A stretch of DNA of 64,000 bases from Gautieria morchelliformis (lineage: Eukaryota; Basidiomycota; Agaricomycetes; Gomphales; Gomphaceae), in contig WHVA01000105.1 of NCBI GenBank assembly GCA_015179125.1, forward strand, positions 1-64,000, in the 5' to 3' direction. Below are positions 42,753 through 53,266 of the stretch, piece after piece. Within the stretch, counting starts at the first letter, position 1, and the number at the start of each line of letters is the position of its first letter. A program made the position numbers and the translations under genes. A model generated the notes under the pieces. That model did no database searches. It had not been told where the DNA came from and was given only the letters and a program-made list of their open reading frames with translations.

Positions 42753-42964
42753 TGGCGGGTGCCAAGTGTTGTCCCTGGCTGCGCAGCGTAGTATAATACG
42801 GGCTCGCTGACATTGGGGGTCCTTAGACTTTTCTCTTTGGATTCCCCCTTGTCAGGTGAGAATCCCCTCTCTTGTATACTCTGTTCATTTATACATACTT
42901 TGGATTCCCCCTTGTCAGTTGTGTGGTAGTGTGATCTCCGCAACTAGCCAGGGTTGCCCTTACA
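42475..42964 (+). repeat. LTR-B, 3' LTR of element B
   Basis: 490 bases, TGTCAGGGG...CTTACA, following the purine tract taaaggggggg. Partner of 36215-36704. Confidence 0.95.
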
Positions 42965-43296
42965 GTGTGCTCCCGTGATATCGGAGTGATCGGAGGTGTG
43001 GATTGGGTTGTATCGAATGCATATGTTTGGGTTCGGCGATCTCGGGGATAGGTCGTAGTGATGCATGTGCATTCGGGTGTATATGGATGAGTTGATTTGG
43101 AGTTGGAAACATGTTGATATAATTACCGTGTCGATATAATATTTCTTTGGTATTTCCAACACGAATGAGCTAAACAATCACCCTGTACTTACATTGGAGG
43201 AGCAGGGAACGGGAGATGGGGAAGAGCCGTAGGCTCGCAGCTACTGTACTTGTTTGAAGTGCAAGAGCGCCAACTTGCCACAGACCAAGAGGATGC
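42965..43296. other. Old insertion-site flank of element B
   Basis: Joins in sequence to 36059-36214 when element B is removed. No gene or repeat recognised. The stretch ending caagaggatgc is followed by LTR-D/LTR-C debris. Confidence 0.35.
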
Positions 43297-44230
43297 TGTC
43301 AATGTTGGGTGCATTTATGCTCCTGCACCAAAATCAAGCATAATATATTCAATTGACTGTATGGTGTTTCAATTTCTTCTCATATTGTTCTTGTATCATG
43401 CATCCATTTCTCTGGTTATTTTCGAAATTTTCCAGTTACTCTCTACCTCTCCATTCCACTTTGATATTTCTATTTTCACAGGCGGCTGCACCCAGCGAAG
43501 TCTGAAATGACTTCGACGCGTGAGCTCTTGGGCGCTAAAGGGCCGGGTAGTAGTACATGCACAGTGAGACAGATTTCCCCCTCTCTCAGTGACAACTAAA
43601 TTCACTGAGAGAGGCAAGTAAATTAGTCTAGTGTTCTTTCGATTTATTGACCTAGAAATCCTCTGTAGTGAATTAATTTCTAGGTAGTGTATAATATATT
43701 TATAGTGACAACTAAATTCACTGAGAGAGTGAATTAATTTCTAGTCTATTCTTTTGAGCAACAAGTCCATACCTACTGCCTATAATTCCTGGCTACTACA
43801 GTTTGATGGTGTGCCTGTTGGCGAATGATGCGAGCAGAGAATGGTCGTTTGGCGAAATGCGAGGAAGGGCGAACAGAGGTGACATAGAGGAGGAGAGGTC
43901 GAGGTGGAGGGCGAAGCCAAGCGAACACTGGGGAGGAGTAGCGAAAGGGGAAATGGGGATACAAGGTGCAGGAAATACACAGGTCATGACAATCCAATTA
44001 CCAGAACACCATCGGAAGAGCGTCGAGCAGAGGAGGTGGTAGACCCAGTGACGACTGCCAAGTCAGTCCAAAGACGTCGATCGTGTGTTTGGCGGTGTGG
44101 CTATGGTAATTGGCGCGAACAGCGAGAATCGGTTGCCGAACACGACAATGGCGATCAGAATGAACACAGAAATGGGGTGAGAAATGGCAGGACAGAGAAC
44201 CTGAGTATGAGAAATAAACGCGTCATGACA
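43297..44230 (-). repeat. LTR-D remnant (D4) carrying LTR-C
   Basis: Begins with TGTCAA, the inverse end of LTR-D, then LTR-C. After it only the 5' portion of LTR-D remains (gtttgatggtgtgcctgttggcgaa ... cgcgtcatgaca at 44230). The middle 750 bases of D are deleted. No target duplication is recognisable. Confidence 0.75.
43303..43800 (+). repeat. Solo LTR-C (C4, 498 bases)
   Basis: TGTTGGGTGC...GGCTACTACA. It has the longest version of the 3' part, with two hairpin repeats (43581-43613 and about 43705-43730). It belongs with C1 by its ctactaca end. No target duplication, in line with deletion of the right flank. Confidence 0.85.
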
Positions 44231-44544
44231 CCAGTACTTCGGTACAAGGCTGTGTTGAAGTCACACTTCAGTTACTCAAGGTATGAGTGGTTTGGGTGAA
44301 AGATGATTGATTGCTTCACTGCTAAAACTGCAGGCTATTTATACTGCATCTATCTAGCTTATGTAAGTACTGCCAGGAACCTTGTAGAGGCTTCTACTAC
44401 TGTGAAGAACCTTGTGGAAGCTTAGAGAAGCTTCAGGAAAGGTTTGGAAACTATTGGAAGGCTGTGGAAGGTTCTATTGCTATATTGGGTTAAAGTCACA
44501 GCTCTGTGACAGTAAAGCTAAGAGTATGTAAGAAACTCCCATGC

Positions 44545-44745
44545 TCATGTGATTATCATGTGACGAAGGAAAGTCATGTGACTTCAAGCTGGATTGAGGT
44601 CATGTGACTGTGTCATGTGATTGTCAGGTGACTGTAGATAATCAGGTGACTTTGAGGTCAGGTGATTGTCAGGTGACTGTGGATGATCAGGTGACTTTGA
44701 GCTGTTTTTGAGGTCATGTGATAGTCATGTGACCATGGGGGATTC
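44545..44745 (+). promoter_or_regulatory. Array of 12 TCATGTGA/TCAGGTGA motifs
   Basis: Twelve octamers TCA(T/G)GTGA occur in about 190 bases, in blocks of five TCATGTGA, five TCAGGTGA and two TCATGTGA. The cores CATGTG and CAGGTG are E-box (CANNTG) type sites for bHLH regulators. The surrounding 44231-44906 has no gene. Its right edge (ccctaaca, then gacaccctcagctg) looks like an LTR end with the complement of a polypurine tract, so the array may belong to an inverse LTR. Confidence 0.45.
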
Positions 44746-44999
44746 TTAGCTAAACTATCAAGTCTTGTGGACCCAATGTGAGTGTGGACCCAATGTGAGT
44801 GTAGCATAGAAATATTAATACAACCTTTCTTGAGGACATTTGAAACTAATTAACTACCTAGTAAATGTTCATAAATAGGTAGCTACTTTGTGGACGATCC
44901 CTAACAGACACCCTCAGCTGCCAGGCCATGTGAATTACTTAATAGAATAAGCTAATGATTATTGACATTGTTGAGTAAACAAATAAATATTGATGCTTG

Positions 45000-45306
45000 A
45001 CTCGATGACTGCACGAGGAGCAAGAAGGATTACCAGGATGTCCTCCTGGCTGCAGGAGCTCAACTGCAGATTCTGGGTATGCAGGAGAGCTTAGAGGATG
45101 AAGGAGATCTAGATAATGATGAAATGGATGGCAATCATGAAGGAGCTGTACGTGAGAGCATCAGTGCAGGACTAATTGGTATTGCTCACACCCTTTCAGG
45201 CAATGGTTCACCAGGGGGAGAGGGGGATTATGAGGTTATACCCAAATCAAAGGACTTTTTCATCAATTCCTTGCATTACCAGCAAACAGAAGAGCATGGT
45301 AGGTGA
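45000..45306 (+). pseudogene. Unrecognised ORF fragment
   Basis: Open frame reading DDCTRSKKDYQDVLLAAGAQ ... MQESLEDEGDLDNDEMDGN ... FFINSLHYQQTEEHGR, acidic and without low-complexity shadows, followed by GTGAGACC that could be an intron donor. It has the look of an exon of a real gene, but I do not recognise the family and see no continuation in 45310-45726, where nothing else is evident. Confidence 0.3.
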
Positions 45307-45726
45307 GACCCAAATAAGCTTCGCATGCAGTGGTAATTATGCACATTTACACAAGTCAAACTTGTATCTAGGCTCTACCAAAGCTCCGCACAGCATTTCA
45401 AACAAAACCAAACTGAGTGCCTCAATTCTTACAGCTCAGTTCATTGCAAAAAAAAACCCCAAACGACCTTTTGCACAAACAAACTGAACAAACCAAGCTA
45501 AGAATTGAGCAGCACTACTGTCACTACATAGCATCCAGAATACCACACATTGGTCAAGTTCTGTCTGCCCTTGTGACACGAGGCTTAAGATATACATCTT
45601 TACACCTTTTTGAACTATCCTGCAGTTGGTCGCCACGTGACCAACTGATTGTGGATTCAGAGCAATCTTGAAAAATATTGCTGCATCGACGACTAAACAT
45701 TGTTGAGATCCTCCAGTAGACCCTCT

Positions 45727-46224
45727 TGTCATGACCTGCCTATTTCTCTTACCCCACTGCATCTATGTTCCCCCTTGTCACTCCCTAGCATCTTCGCCAG
45801 AGTTTGCCTCACCCTCCGACCACTCCTCCTCTACGTCCACTCTATCCGCTGTTCGCCCCATTCTCCGAACCGCTATTTGCTGCTCGCACATTTCGCCAGC
45901 AGGCATGCCATCAAATACGATCGATACCAGGTTCATCACTAACCCCATCATCTTCTTAATCCAACCCCTTTGGGTATTCATATGGCCAAAGTGTGTTCGC
46001 GGGACATCCCTTCCATAGGTCGTGTGGGATCAACCCAGTAGACGAAGAGTCCATGCAGGGCAGCATGTATGTGGGTCCCAAGACATGGTTTCATGCATAG
46101 GTGCCTTTGCCACCTTTACTCTCCATCGTTTCATGTTCGCACTCTTCCCTCACTCTATTGTATGTTTATTCCATCTACTTAGTATCATGACTGCGCACCC
46201 CTATCCAACCCTGACTCACGACGG
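45727..46224 (+). repeat. LTR-D 5' part, first tandem copy (D5a)
   Basis: Starts TGTCATGACCTGCC and ends ctgactcacgacgg, where the next copy starts immediately. About 95% like D5b by eye. The 3' 750 bases of LTR-D are absent. Confidence 0.85.
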
Positions 46225-46783
46225 TGTCATGACCTGTCTATTTCTCTTACCCCACTGCCTCTATGTTCCCCCTTGTCACTCCCTAGCATCTTCGCCAGAG
46301 TTCGCCTCACCCTCTGAGCACTCCTCCTCTACATCCACTCTATCCGCTGTTCGCCCCATTCTCCAAATCACCATTTGCTACTTGTACATTTCGCCAGCAG
46401 GCATGCCATCAAATATGATCGATACCATTTACCCGGCGCAATGGTTCATCACTAACCCCATCATCTTCTTAATCCAACCCCTTTGGGTGTTCATATGGCC
46501 AAAGTGTGTTCGTGGGACGTCCCTTCCGTAGGTCGTGCAGGATCAACCCAGTAGACAAAGAGTCCGTGCAGGGTAGCATGTATGTGGGTCCCAAGACATG
46601 GTTTCGTGCATAGGTGCCTTTGCCACCTTTACTCTCCGTCGTTTCATGCACTCTTCCCTCACTCTATTGTATGTTTATTCCATCTACTTAGTATCATGAC
46701 GGTGCACCCCTATCCAGCCCTGACTCACGACGGCCTCTTTCCTATTCGCTGATGCCTTACGAGCATTCAATATAAGTTCTTCT
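46225..46783 (+). repeat. LTR-D 5' part, second tandem copy (D5b)
   Basis: Head-to-tail repeat of D5a, running slightly further (cctctttcctattcgctg, gcattcaatataag) before ending. Confidence 0.85.
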
Positions 46784-46811
46784 GATTTTTCTTGCTACCC
46801 ATGGTCGTCCT

Positions 46812-47001
46812 ATGAGAATGGAAACAACGTCACAATTACGGCATTCCCCTCGTTTACGTCTATCCCGCGGAGTTAGAGCAAACTCGGTGTGCACCAACAT
46901 TACCAAGTTTTTCTACCTGAAGCAAGGCGGTCCTAGTTGGACTCCAATTCCCAACGTCGATGCTGCTGTTCCTGCTGCTCCAACCCATCCCTGCATGCCT
47001 G
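46812..47001 (+). pseudogene. Short ORF fragment cut by LTR-D6
   Basis: A frame reading ...SVCTNITKFFYLKQGGPSW... up to the LTR-D insertion. It may be a gene remnant, but the length and the lack of a recognised motif leave this open. Confidence 0.2.
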
Positions 47002-48273
47002 TGTCATGACGCGTTTATTTCTCATATTCAGGCACTCTGTTTTTCCATTTCTCACTCCATCTCCGTGTTCGCTCCGATCGCCATTATCATGTTCGGCAAT
47101 TGATTCTCGACGTTCGCGCCAATTCCCATAGCCACGCCGTCAAATGCACGATCAACGTCCTTGGACTGACTTGGCAGTCATCGCTGGGCCTATCTCCTCC
47201 TCTGCTCGACCCTCTTCCAATGTTGTTCTGATAATCGGATTGCCATGACCTGTGTATTTCCTGCACCTTGTTACCCCCATTTCCCCTTTTGCTACTCCTC
47301 TCCCGTGTTCGCTCGGCTTCGCCCTCCACCTCGACCTCTCCTCCTCTATTCTATCGCTGTTCGCTCCCCCTCGCATTTCTCCGAACGACCTTTCGCTACT
47401 CGCATCATTCACCAGCAGGCACACCATCAAATTACAATCGACATCCCTACCCGGCATGATGGCTCATCAGTAACTCCATCGGCTTCTCGATCCAACCCCC
47501 TTTTGGTGTTCATATGAGCAGGGTGCGTTCGCAGGACGTCCTACCCATAGGTCGTGTGGGCTCAACCCAGTAGATGAAGAACCCGTGCAGGGCGGTGTAT
47601 ATGCGGGTCCCAAGACATATTTTCGTACATAGGTGTCTTCGCCACCTTCACCCTCCGTCGTTTCATGTTCTCCCTCTTCTCTCATTCTATTGTATGTTTA
47701 TTTCATCTATGTTGTATCATGACTGCGCACCCCTAACCAACCCTGACTCATGACGGCCTCTTTCCTATTCGCTGATGCCTCACGAGCATTCGGCATAAGT
47801 AGTTTACACTCGCATGTATATTCCCCAGTTCAATTATCATACGTCCTCCATCTTGTGCAAACTTGACCTCGCTGTGATCATCGTCTTGAGCCTTCTCTCG
47901 GAGACTTCTATCTTCGACCAGCAAAGGACTTAGGCATCACTGGTGAGTTCTCATACTTCATCTTCGTTACCTTAGCCTTCGAACTCTTTTCTGTGCTGTT
48001 GGCGAAGGGCTCCGAAGGAGCACCTTCGCCAGCGAAGGGACTGTCGAAACTTAGACAGCCCTTCCGTGATATCTTGCATGTTACGTCGTCAAGTGCCACA
48101 GGCGATTTCGCTACGACTGTAGACAGGGCGAGCCCCGTTCGGGCAAACCCTCTTATCTCGTGAAAATTCATCGGTTCACTTATTCGCCGAACGGCATACT
48201 TTTGCACAAGTTATTCGGGCATTCGCTGTGTTCACTAATACACGATATTAATGCCTAAAAACCAATCTTGACA
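47002..48273 (+). repeat. Solo LTR-D, complete (D6, 1,272 bases)
   Basis: TGTCATGACGCG...CAATCTTGACA with perfect GCCTG duplications (46997-47001, 48274-48278), so it defines the full LTR-D. The first about 240 bases (47002-47243) are an imperfect repeat of the following block, which restarts with tgccatgacctg at about 47244. Confidence 0.92.
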
Positions 48274-49130
48274 GCCTGGACCACGTCGCCCCGCACTCCC
48301 CCTGGTCCACATCGCCCCACGCTCCTCCTGGTCCACATCGCCCCACGCTCCTCCTGGACCACATCACCCCGCGCTCCTCCTGGACCACGTCGCCCCGCGC
48401 ACCTCCTGGTCCACGTCACGTCACGCTCCTCCTGGTCCACGTCACCTGTGGCTCCCCAGCACCGAGCTCGAGCTCCCGCAGCTTCACCACGCATCCCCGC
48501 AACAGATCCGCCCCAGGGCCGACGTACCAGCCAGCTCACGACGCTCCCGCGCTGTGAGCCCAGGGGTGGCGACTTGGGCCTGCGTCATGGGGCGGGCACG
48601 TGAGGATATGATGTCAATGGTGATCCGCCTTGGGAGGAGCAACACTCTGCGATGAGGTCACATAACGTCCATCGAAACTGTCTTGCAGATCACACAGCCT
48701 GGGGAGGGCTGGGTCACCGAGGAGGTGCGGAAGATTGGGGTGGGAAGTGCGTACTCTGCCCTCATCGCATGTGGCGACGGCTGCGCGTGCTGTGCCTGTG
48801 CATGTATGTTGTTAAGTTTCATTCATTAGATATACATCTCACCTGATGGACGCGTCTCCATCCAGAACCTTCCCGCGTGTCTTGCTTCGAGTCTCCCCAT
48901 CGCTGCTACTGCACCTGCCATTCTGACTCGTCCCCATGCTCCCAGTCCACGTCGCCACACTCCTGGTGGGTCCATGTCACTCTGCACTCCTGGCGGGTCC
49001 GCATTGCCCCGTGCCCCTGGTGGTCCACGTCACCCCGCGCTCCTTTTCAAGCTCGCCTCGTGCTCCTGGTCCACGTTGCCCCGCACTCCTAGTGGGTGCA
49101 TGACACTCTGCGCTCAAGGGGACTGCAGTA
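48274..49130. repeat. GC-rich minisatellite-like region
   Basis: At 48280-48450 a unit of about 26 bases (variants of ctcctcctggaccacgtcgc) repeats six to seven times. Diverged units recur at 48940-49100 around cctggtccacgt. Long ORFs in either direction are products of the repeat and are not supported as genes. Confidence 0.6.
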
Positions 49131-49229
49131 CCTTCTCTCGCATGCGCAGGACGAGTGGGAGCGCGATGCGCGCATCGCTCATCAAGTCTCCCCCTCGCTG
49201 CTGTTGTGCCTGCCACTTGACTCATTTAT

Positions 49230-49579
49230 TTTGTGAATATAATTAGTCTGTGACATATATAAAGCTTAAATGCAGTTTAATCCCTCAACATATGTCCTGA
49301 GTACATGATCTGTCAACAAGTTATTGGTTCTGGCACGTATTCAGCTTGCAATTGACATTCTAGTCCAGGTGCAGCTGGCCAAAAATGCGAATTTTTTACC
49401 AGTTGATTTACATCAATGTTAGGGTACTGTGCCCTCATATAAGGTCATATAACCTTGTATTTCAAATTTGGATTGAATCCATGGAGAACTAGCTATTCTA
49501 CAGCTGTTTTAATTTTGGCCACCGAATAATAGAAGCAAAACAAGCGCCTGCCGTGCCTGCCTTACATACTGCAAAGCGC
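49230..49579. other. AT-rich stretch without recognised features
   Basis: Between the minisatellite and an inverse LTR. I see no gene or repeat here. Confidence 0.3.
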
Positions 49580-50158
49580 TGTAACTTCCGGATGTTGGAG
49601 AAGGCGGAAGTTGGGAAGAGAGTACTGAGGGTCGAGGGTCGGAGGACAAAGGTCGGAAGAGGTGGAAGAGGCGGAAGACAGAGGATCAAGAGCGGAGAGA
49701 GAGAGACAAAGCTTGCAAGACTCACTGTGCTAAGAACAGGAGATAATGCGAAGGGATTCATGTATCAAAGTCAATTATCTGATTGCAGAAACGGAGGCAT
49801 ACATGTGGGGGTTTTATACAAAGAGATGAAGCAACAAGTAATAGTTTGGTACTAAGCAAATTCCAGAGAGGGTGGGAATCAGATAGACATATGGGGTAAG
49901 TATCTAATGCGGAACAAGGGGATGACAAGGGGGGTGCAGGGTAGAGTAAGTACAATAGGCATCGGAACAAATGGAAATACAGAAATGGTATCTTGCTATG
50001 TTCAGGGTCGAGTACGGGGGCCGGTGACTGGAGGTGGCCAGGGGTACTGAAGAACAAGGGGTCGAGGTTGGGGGTTGCGGATGTTGCGGAATAGAGTCAG
50101 AGGTGCTGCGGAGGTGTTCCAGAGGTGGCGGAGATGGTTGAGCGGAATGGTCGTAACA
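49580..50158 (-). repeat. Diverged LTR-A relative, inverse
   Basis: TGTAACTTCCGG...GGTCGTAACA. On its own strand it has TATAAAA and caatcagataattg at the spacing seen in LTR-A, so it shares the promoter and self-primer region while the outer parts differ. It adjoins copia gag at 50159. No 5-base duplication is seen. Confidence 0.75.
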
Positions 50159-50378
50159 GGAGTTGGGGATGCGGTGAGTGAGAAGAGCTGAAGTGTCCCC
50201 ACAGGCCTTTTGCTTCGACTGCGTCTTGGAAGCGCATCAAGAAAGCGGTCCAGTTAACACCGTTGGCCATGAGTTTGGGGACTGAGGAAGGGAGAAGATC
50301 GGTGTGGTAAGGGTCATGGTAGACATGATCAAAAGAAAGGAGCTGCAGGTGATCTAGTGTTTTAGGTGCGGGGCCCAA
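50159..50378 (-). pseudogene. Second copia element: gag N-terminus only
   Basis: Minus-strand frame containing TDLLPSSVPKLMANGVNWTAFLMRFQDAVEAKGLWG, clearly homologous to the gag start of the copia at 16-21 kb. Truncated after about 60 codons by the inverse LTR-A relative. Confidence 0.75.
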
Positions 50379-50383
50379 TAACC

Positions 50384-50740
50384 TGTAAGAATAACTATAC
50401 GATATAATCTCAGTGTTCGTTCGTATGCAAACGACTAGTTTTTGTTACCTATACGATATAATCTACAAACGCATAGATAAGTAAAAGAATGCAAGACTTG
50501 GTGATGAATCTCTTACTTCAGTGTTCACTTGTATGCAAACAACTGAGGAAGAGGATGCACTAGCTAGCTACTTTATAGTCTTATAGTCTAGAGAACAATG
50601 GAGGAAATAGAACAATGAGGACTGCACAGTGGACTATCTATATGCTACGGGCAATGGGACTCTAAGAGAACGATAAGACCCTGAATTTGTCACATGCCGT
50701 GACACGGGTGACATGGTTTGCTTGCGTCACCCTTCCAACA
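50384..50740 (-). repeat. LTR of the second copia element (357 bases)
   Basis: TGTAAGAATAAC...CCTTCCAACA, next to the same GGTTATTGGGCCCCGC primer site as the first copia. The sequence differs from the first copia LTR, but the two-hairpin design (cagtgttc...caaacgact, then cagtgttc...caaacaactgagg) is kept. Confidence 0.75.
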
Positions 50741-50879
50741 CCCTGTTCGAGAGCACGCAATTAAAGCGTTCACTCAGCTGTTTGAGTGGCTTCCAGATGC
50801 CGATAGAAACCAAGCTAGTTGCCTTATCCTTGCATAGCTCTAAATTTTGACCATTAGTTCACAGCCTCAAGTCCTCCTA

Positions 50880-52775
50880 CTTCATGGGTCCCACACATCT
50901 TATAGGAACGACACCGATCAGGAGCTTCCTTTTCGCCAGGTAACGTAACCTTCTTCTCATTCCAGTGCAATACTTACAGTAAGGCCGTCCTGCGAGCAGG
51001 AGTCGAATTTCTACTACTTGACAGATTGTGATCTGCCAGATGCGCATCTTCTTCTCGTCTCTGCCCGAGGCACAGTTCTTCAGACACGCCCATTGATAAG
51101 GCTGTTTATTCCTCCACAAGACCTGAACCCATCATGTGAAGTCCTGCGCCACCGACGGTTGCCGAAGCAGCCCAGACCTACTCACCAGAACACATCTCTT
51201 CAGTAAATACGTCGCCAGAACTTCTAATGGTGCTTGAAAAGATGCTCAAAGCATTTCCAGCTGCCATCATTCATACTCTTCCCCCTTATCCCTCACCATT
51301 TCCAGAGCAGCCACACGAGGTTGTACATAGATATGCGGGGTGTTTTATGCATGCATATCTTTTACACGCGTTGCACAAGGCCCAACTAATCAAGACGCCG
51401 GAGGAGATATCTTTGATTCGTACAGCCAACGACATTTCCTCCCGTGCTCATGAGGTAAGTTGTAGTGCGTCATGTGGCTTCCATATGTCAGACCCTGTAT
51501 TCAGGTCGTTATGCGGCTGCTGGGGAAAGGCGTTCGAGGGCTTGTGCATACAGAGAAAGGGAAAGCGGCACTGTCGGGAGAATGGCTTATCCAAAAGGAA
51601 GCGGAAGCGGAAGCAGTCTTTGTTGCTACTAAGCTGTCGACGAGAGGGGTAACTATCTTCGTATTTGTACTGGGATTATTATGCCTGACATGCCTGCTGA
51701 CAGCGCCGTTCATGTTTATCTCCCCATTGTAACGGCATCTACCAGAGCAGCAACGCTACATGATTGCTGCAACGACAAAGAATTCGCCTGAGGACCCGTG
51801 ACGAATGGACATACCCATTCCACTGATCTTGTCCACGATAAGTCAAGGAACTTGGTCCCACAAGGTAATAGCATTATCTTTTCAGTGCCTCAGCTAATTT
51901 GTCCTTATAGCTTTATTGATCGATGCTGGAGCTGAAGCTGAGTATCGTAATTACGCCAGTGACGGTTAGTGTTAGCATGTGTTGCAGTCCTACCTCATTT
52001 TTCATGTTAAGTTTAGTAACACGGACCATGCCTGTCGGAAACGGTGGTAAGTTCACACGTGAGGCACGGGAAATTTATGCCCTTGTTTTGGAGATGCAGA
52101 CGGTTTACCCTCTTTCATATTTCACATTTCACCGTCTCTGATGGATGTTTTAGGAATCGATTACAATCTTGAAACGGCTCTCAACTGGGGCGCCGTGCAG
52201 CTTCTCTGTCATCGTATCTTATCCTTACCCTGTGCATTTTCAAAGGTACAGAGGAAGATGCTCTTGCATCAGGCGTGTCTGCTGCTTTCTGTGCGTACAA
52301 CCCAGGTGCTGTCGTATTTGAACTGCCTTTCAAATATCTAGTTCCCCAGGTGTAGGTCATTCGTTGGGCCTTGTCATGATGTCCCTAGTGCAAGCAAACC
52401 TGTTGAAGCACCGCTGCCGAGCGAGATCGCAAAACACACCAATTCAAGTTCTATGACTACCTCCGACTGAGGTTGCCTCTTGAAGCATCAATGGTGGTCA
52501 TGCGTATCTCTTTATGGCTGGTCCTTGCTGCGTAACATTGTCGCCGACAGACCGTTGAGCCCGGGTGCTACTTTTCCCCGCATCTCCTCAGTCCTGTTCG
52601 CAACTCACCGTATATCGACCATGAGGTCCTGCGGCAAGTACAAGCCGGTTGGAGGTGTACGCATTGAAGATGTTGTGATCACACCGGATGGGTGCGAGGT
52701 TTTAACCACTGTTGGAAAGGACGTAGGATGGGTGGAAGGGGTTTGCTCTGGTAACATGTATATCCACGTCCGCTG
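50880..52775 (+). pseudogene. Prolidase (Xaa-Pro dipeptidase, peptidase M24B), decayed
   Basis: Exons of a M24 metallopeptidase can be followed in order. These are the N-terminal domain (NFYYLTDCDLPDAHLLLV), then LIKTPEEISLIRTANDISSRAHEV, an intron from GTAAGT at 51454, then EWLIQKEAEAEAVFVAT, YLPIVTASTRAATLHDCCNDKEFA, the metal-site region ALLIDAGAEAEYRNYASD and TRTMPVGNGGKFTREAREIY, NWGAVQLLCHRIL, HDVPSASKPVEAP, and the C-terminus YKPVGGVRIEDVVIT. Most introns keep GT...AG ends. The gene is broken by frameshifts (about 51130, 51635, 52240, 52370, 52625) and by TGA where tryptophan is expected (about 51137 and 51789). The enzyme cleaves X-Pro dipeptides; this copy cannot. Confidence 0.75.
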
Positions 52776-53266
52776 TAAAAGAAGTCGCAACATGTTTATA
52801 CTACTGTATATAGGTCTGGTCCCACGTCTCTCCAATGGGCCGACTAATCAACTTATCAACTTAAAGTTGGAATGTTGGTAGTTAGCAGCCTTGAAATGTC
52901 GCGGAAAGAGCGCGACGTGACTGCAGTGATACTTGATGCCGGAACACCGTAGTAGTATATAAATACAAATGTACGAGGGAAAGAGTGTGGGAGGATACAT
53001 GAAAAGATCAAAGCTGAGTGAAGATAACTAGACTGAGGAAAAATTGGTTTGACTTCGGAAAGCTGCGAAAATAAATAAGTCTATCTTGAACTGGTCGGGC
53101 ACTCCCAACACTTTACAGTAATTTTGTAATATTTGTAGCCTAATTTTCGGTGCATAATGACGAACAAAAGATGTTAGTAACCAGCCTCCGCCCTGACAGC
53201 ATCCTCGAAAGCGGTCACCGGCGTCTAGTCGTGACAGTGACTCGCGTGACGACACTGTTAATCATC

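Larger units (their letters stand above)
36215..42964 (+). mobile_element. Ty3/gypsy chromovirus B, full-length but mutated
   Basis: The best-preserved retroelement of the window, 6.75 kb including one 488-base LTR-C insertion. It has two 490-base LTRs (36215-36704 and 42475-42964) and perfect 5-base duplications GTGTG (36210-36214 and 42965-42969). The LTRs differ at about a dozen sites by eye, so the insertion is not very recent. Gag and pol appear to have been one reading frame. Unlike A and E there is no antisense gene: pol runs right up to the 3' LTR. Confidence 0.95.

Noticed and set aside
48255..48603. ORFs on both strands of the GC-rich block
   Set aside because: Translated minisatellite with a 26-base unit; no start context or recognisable domain.
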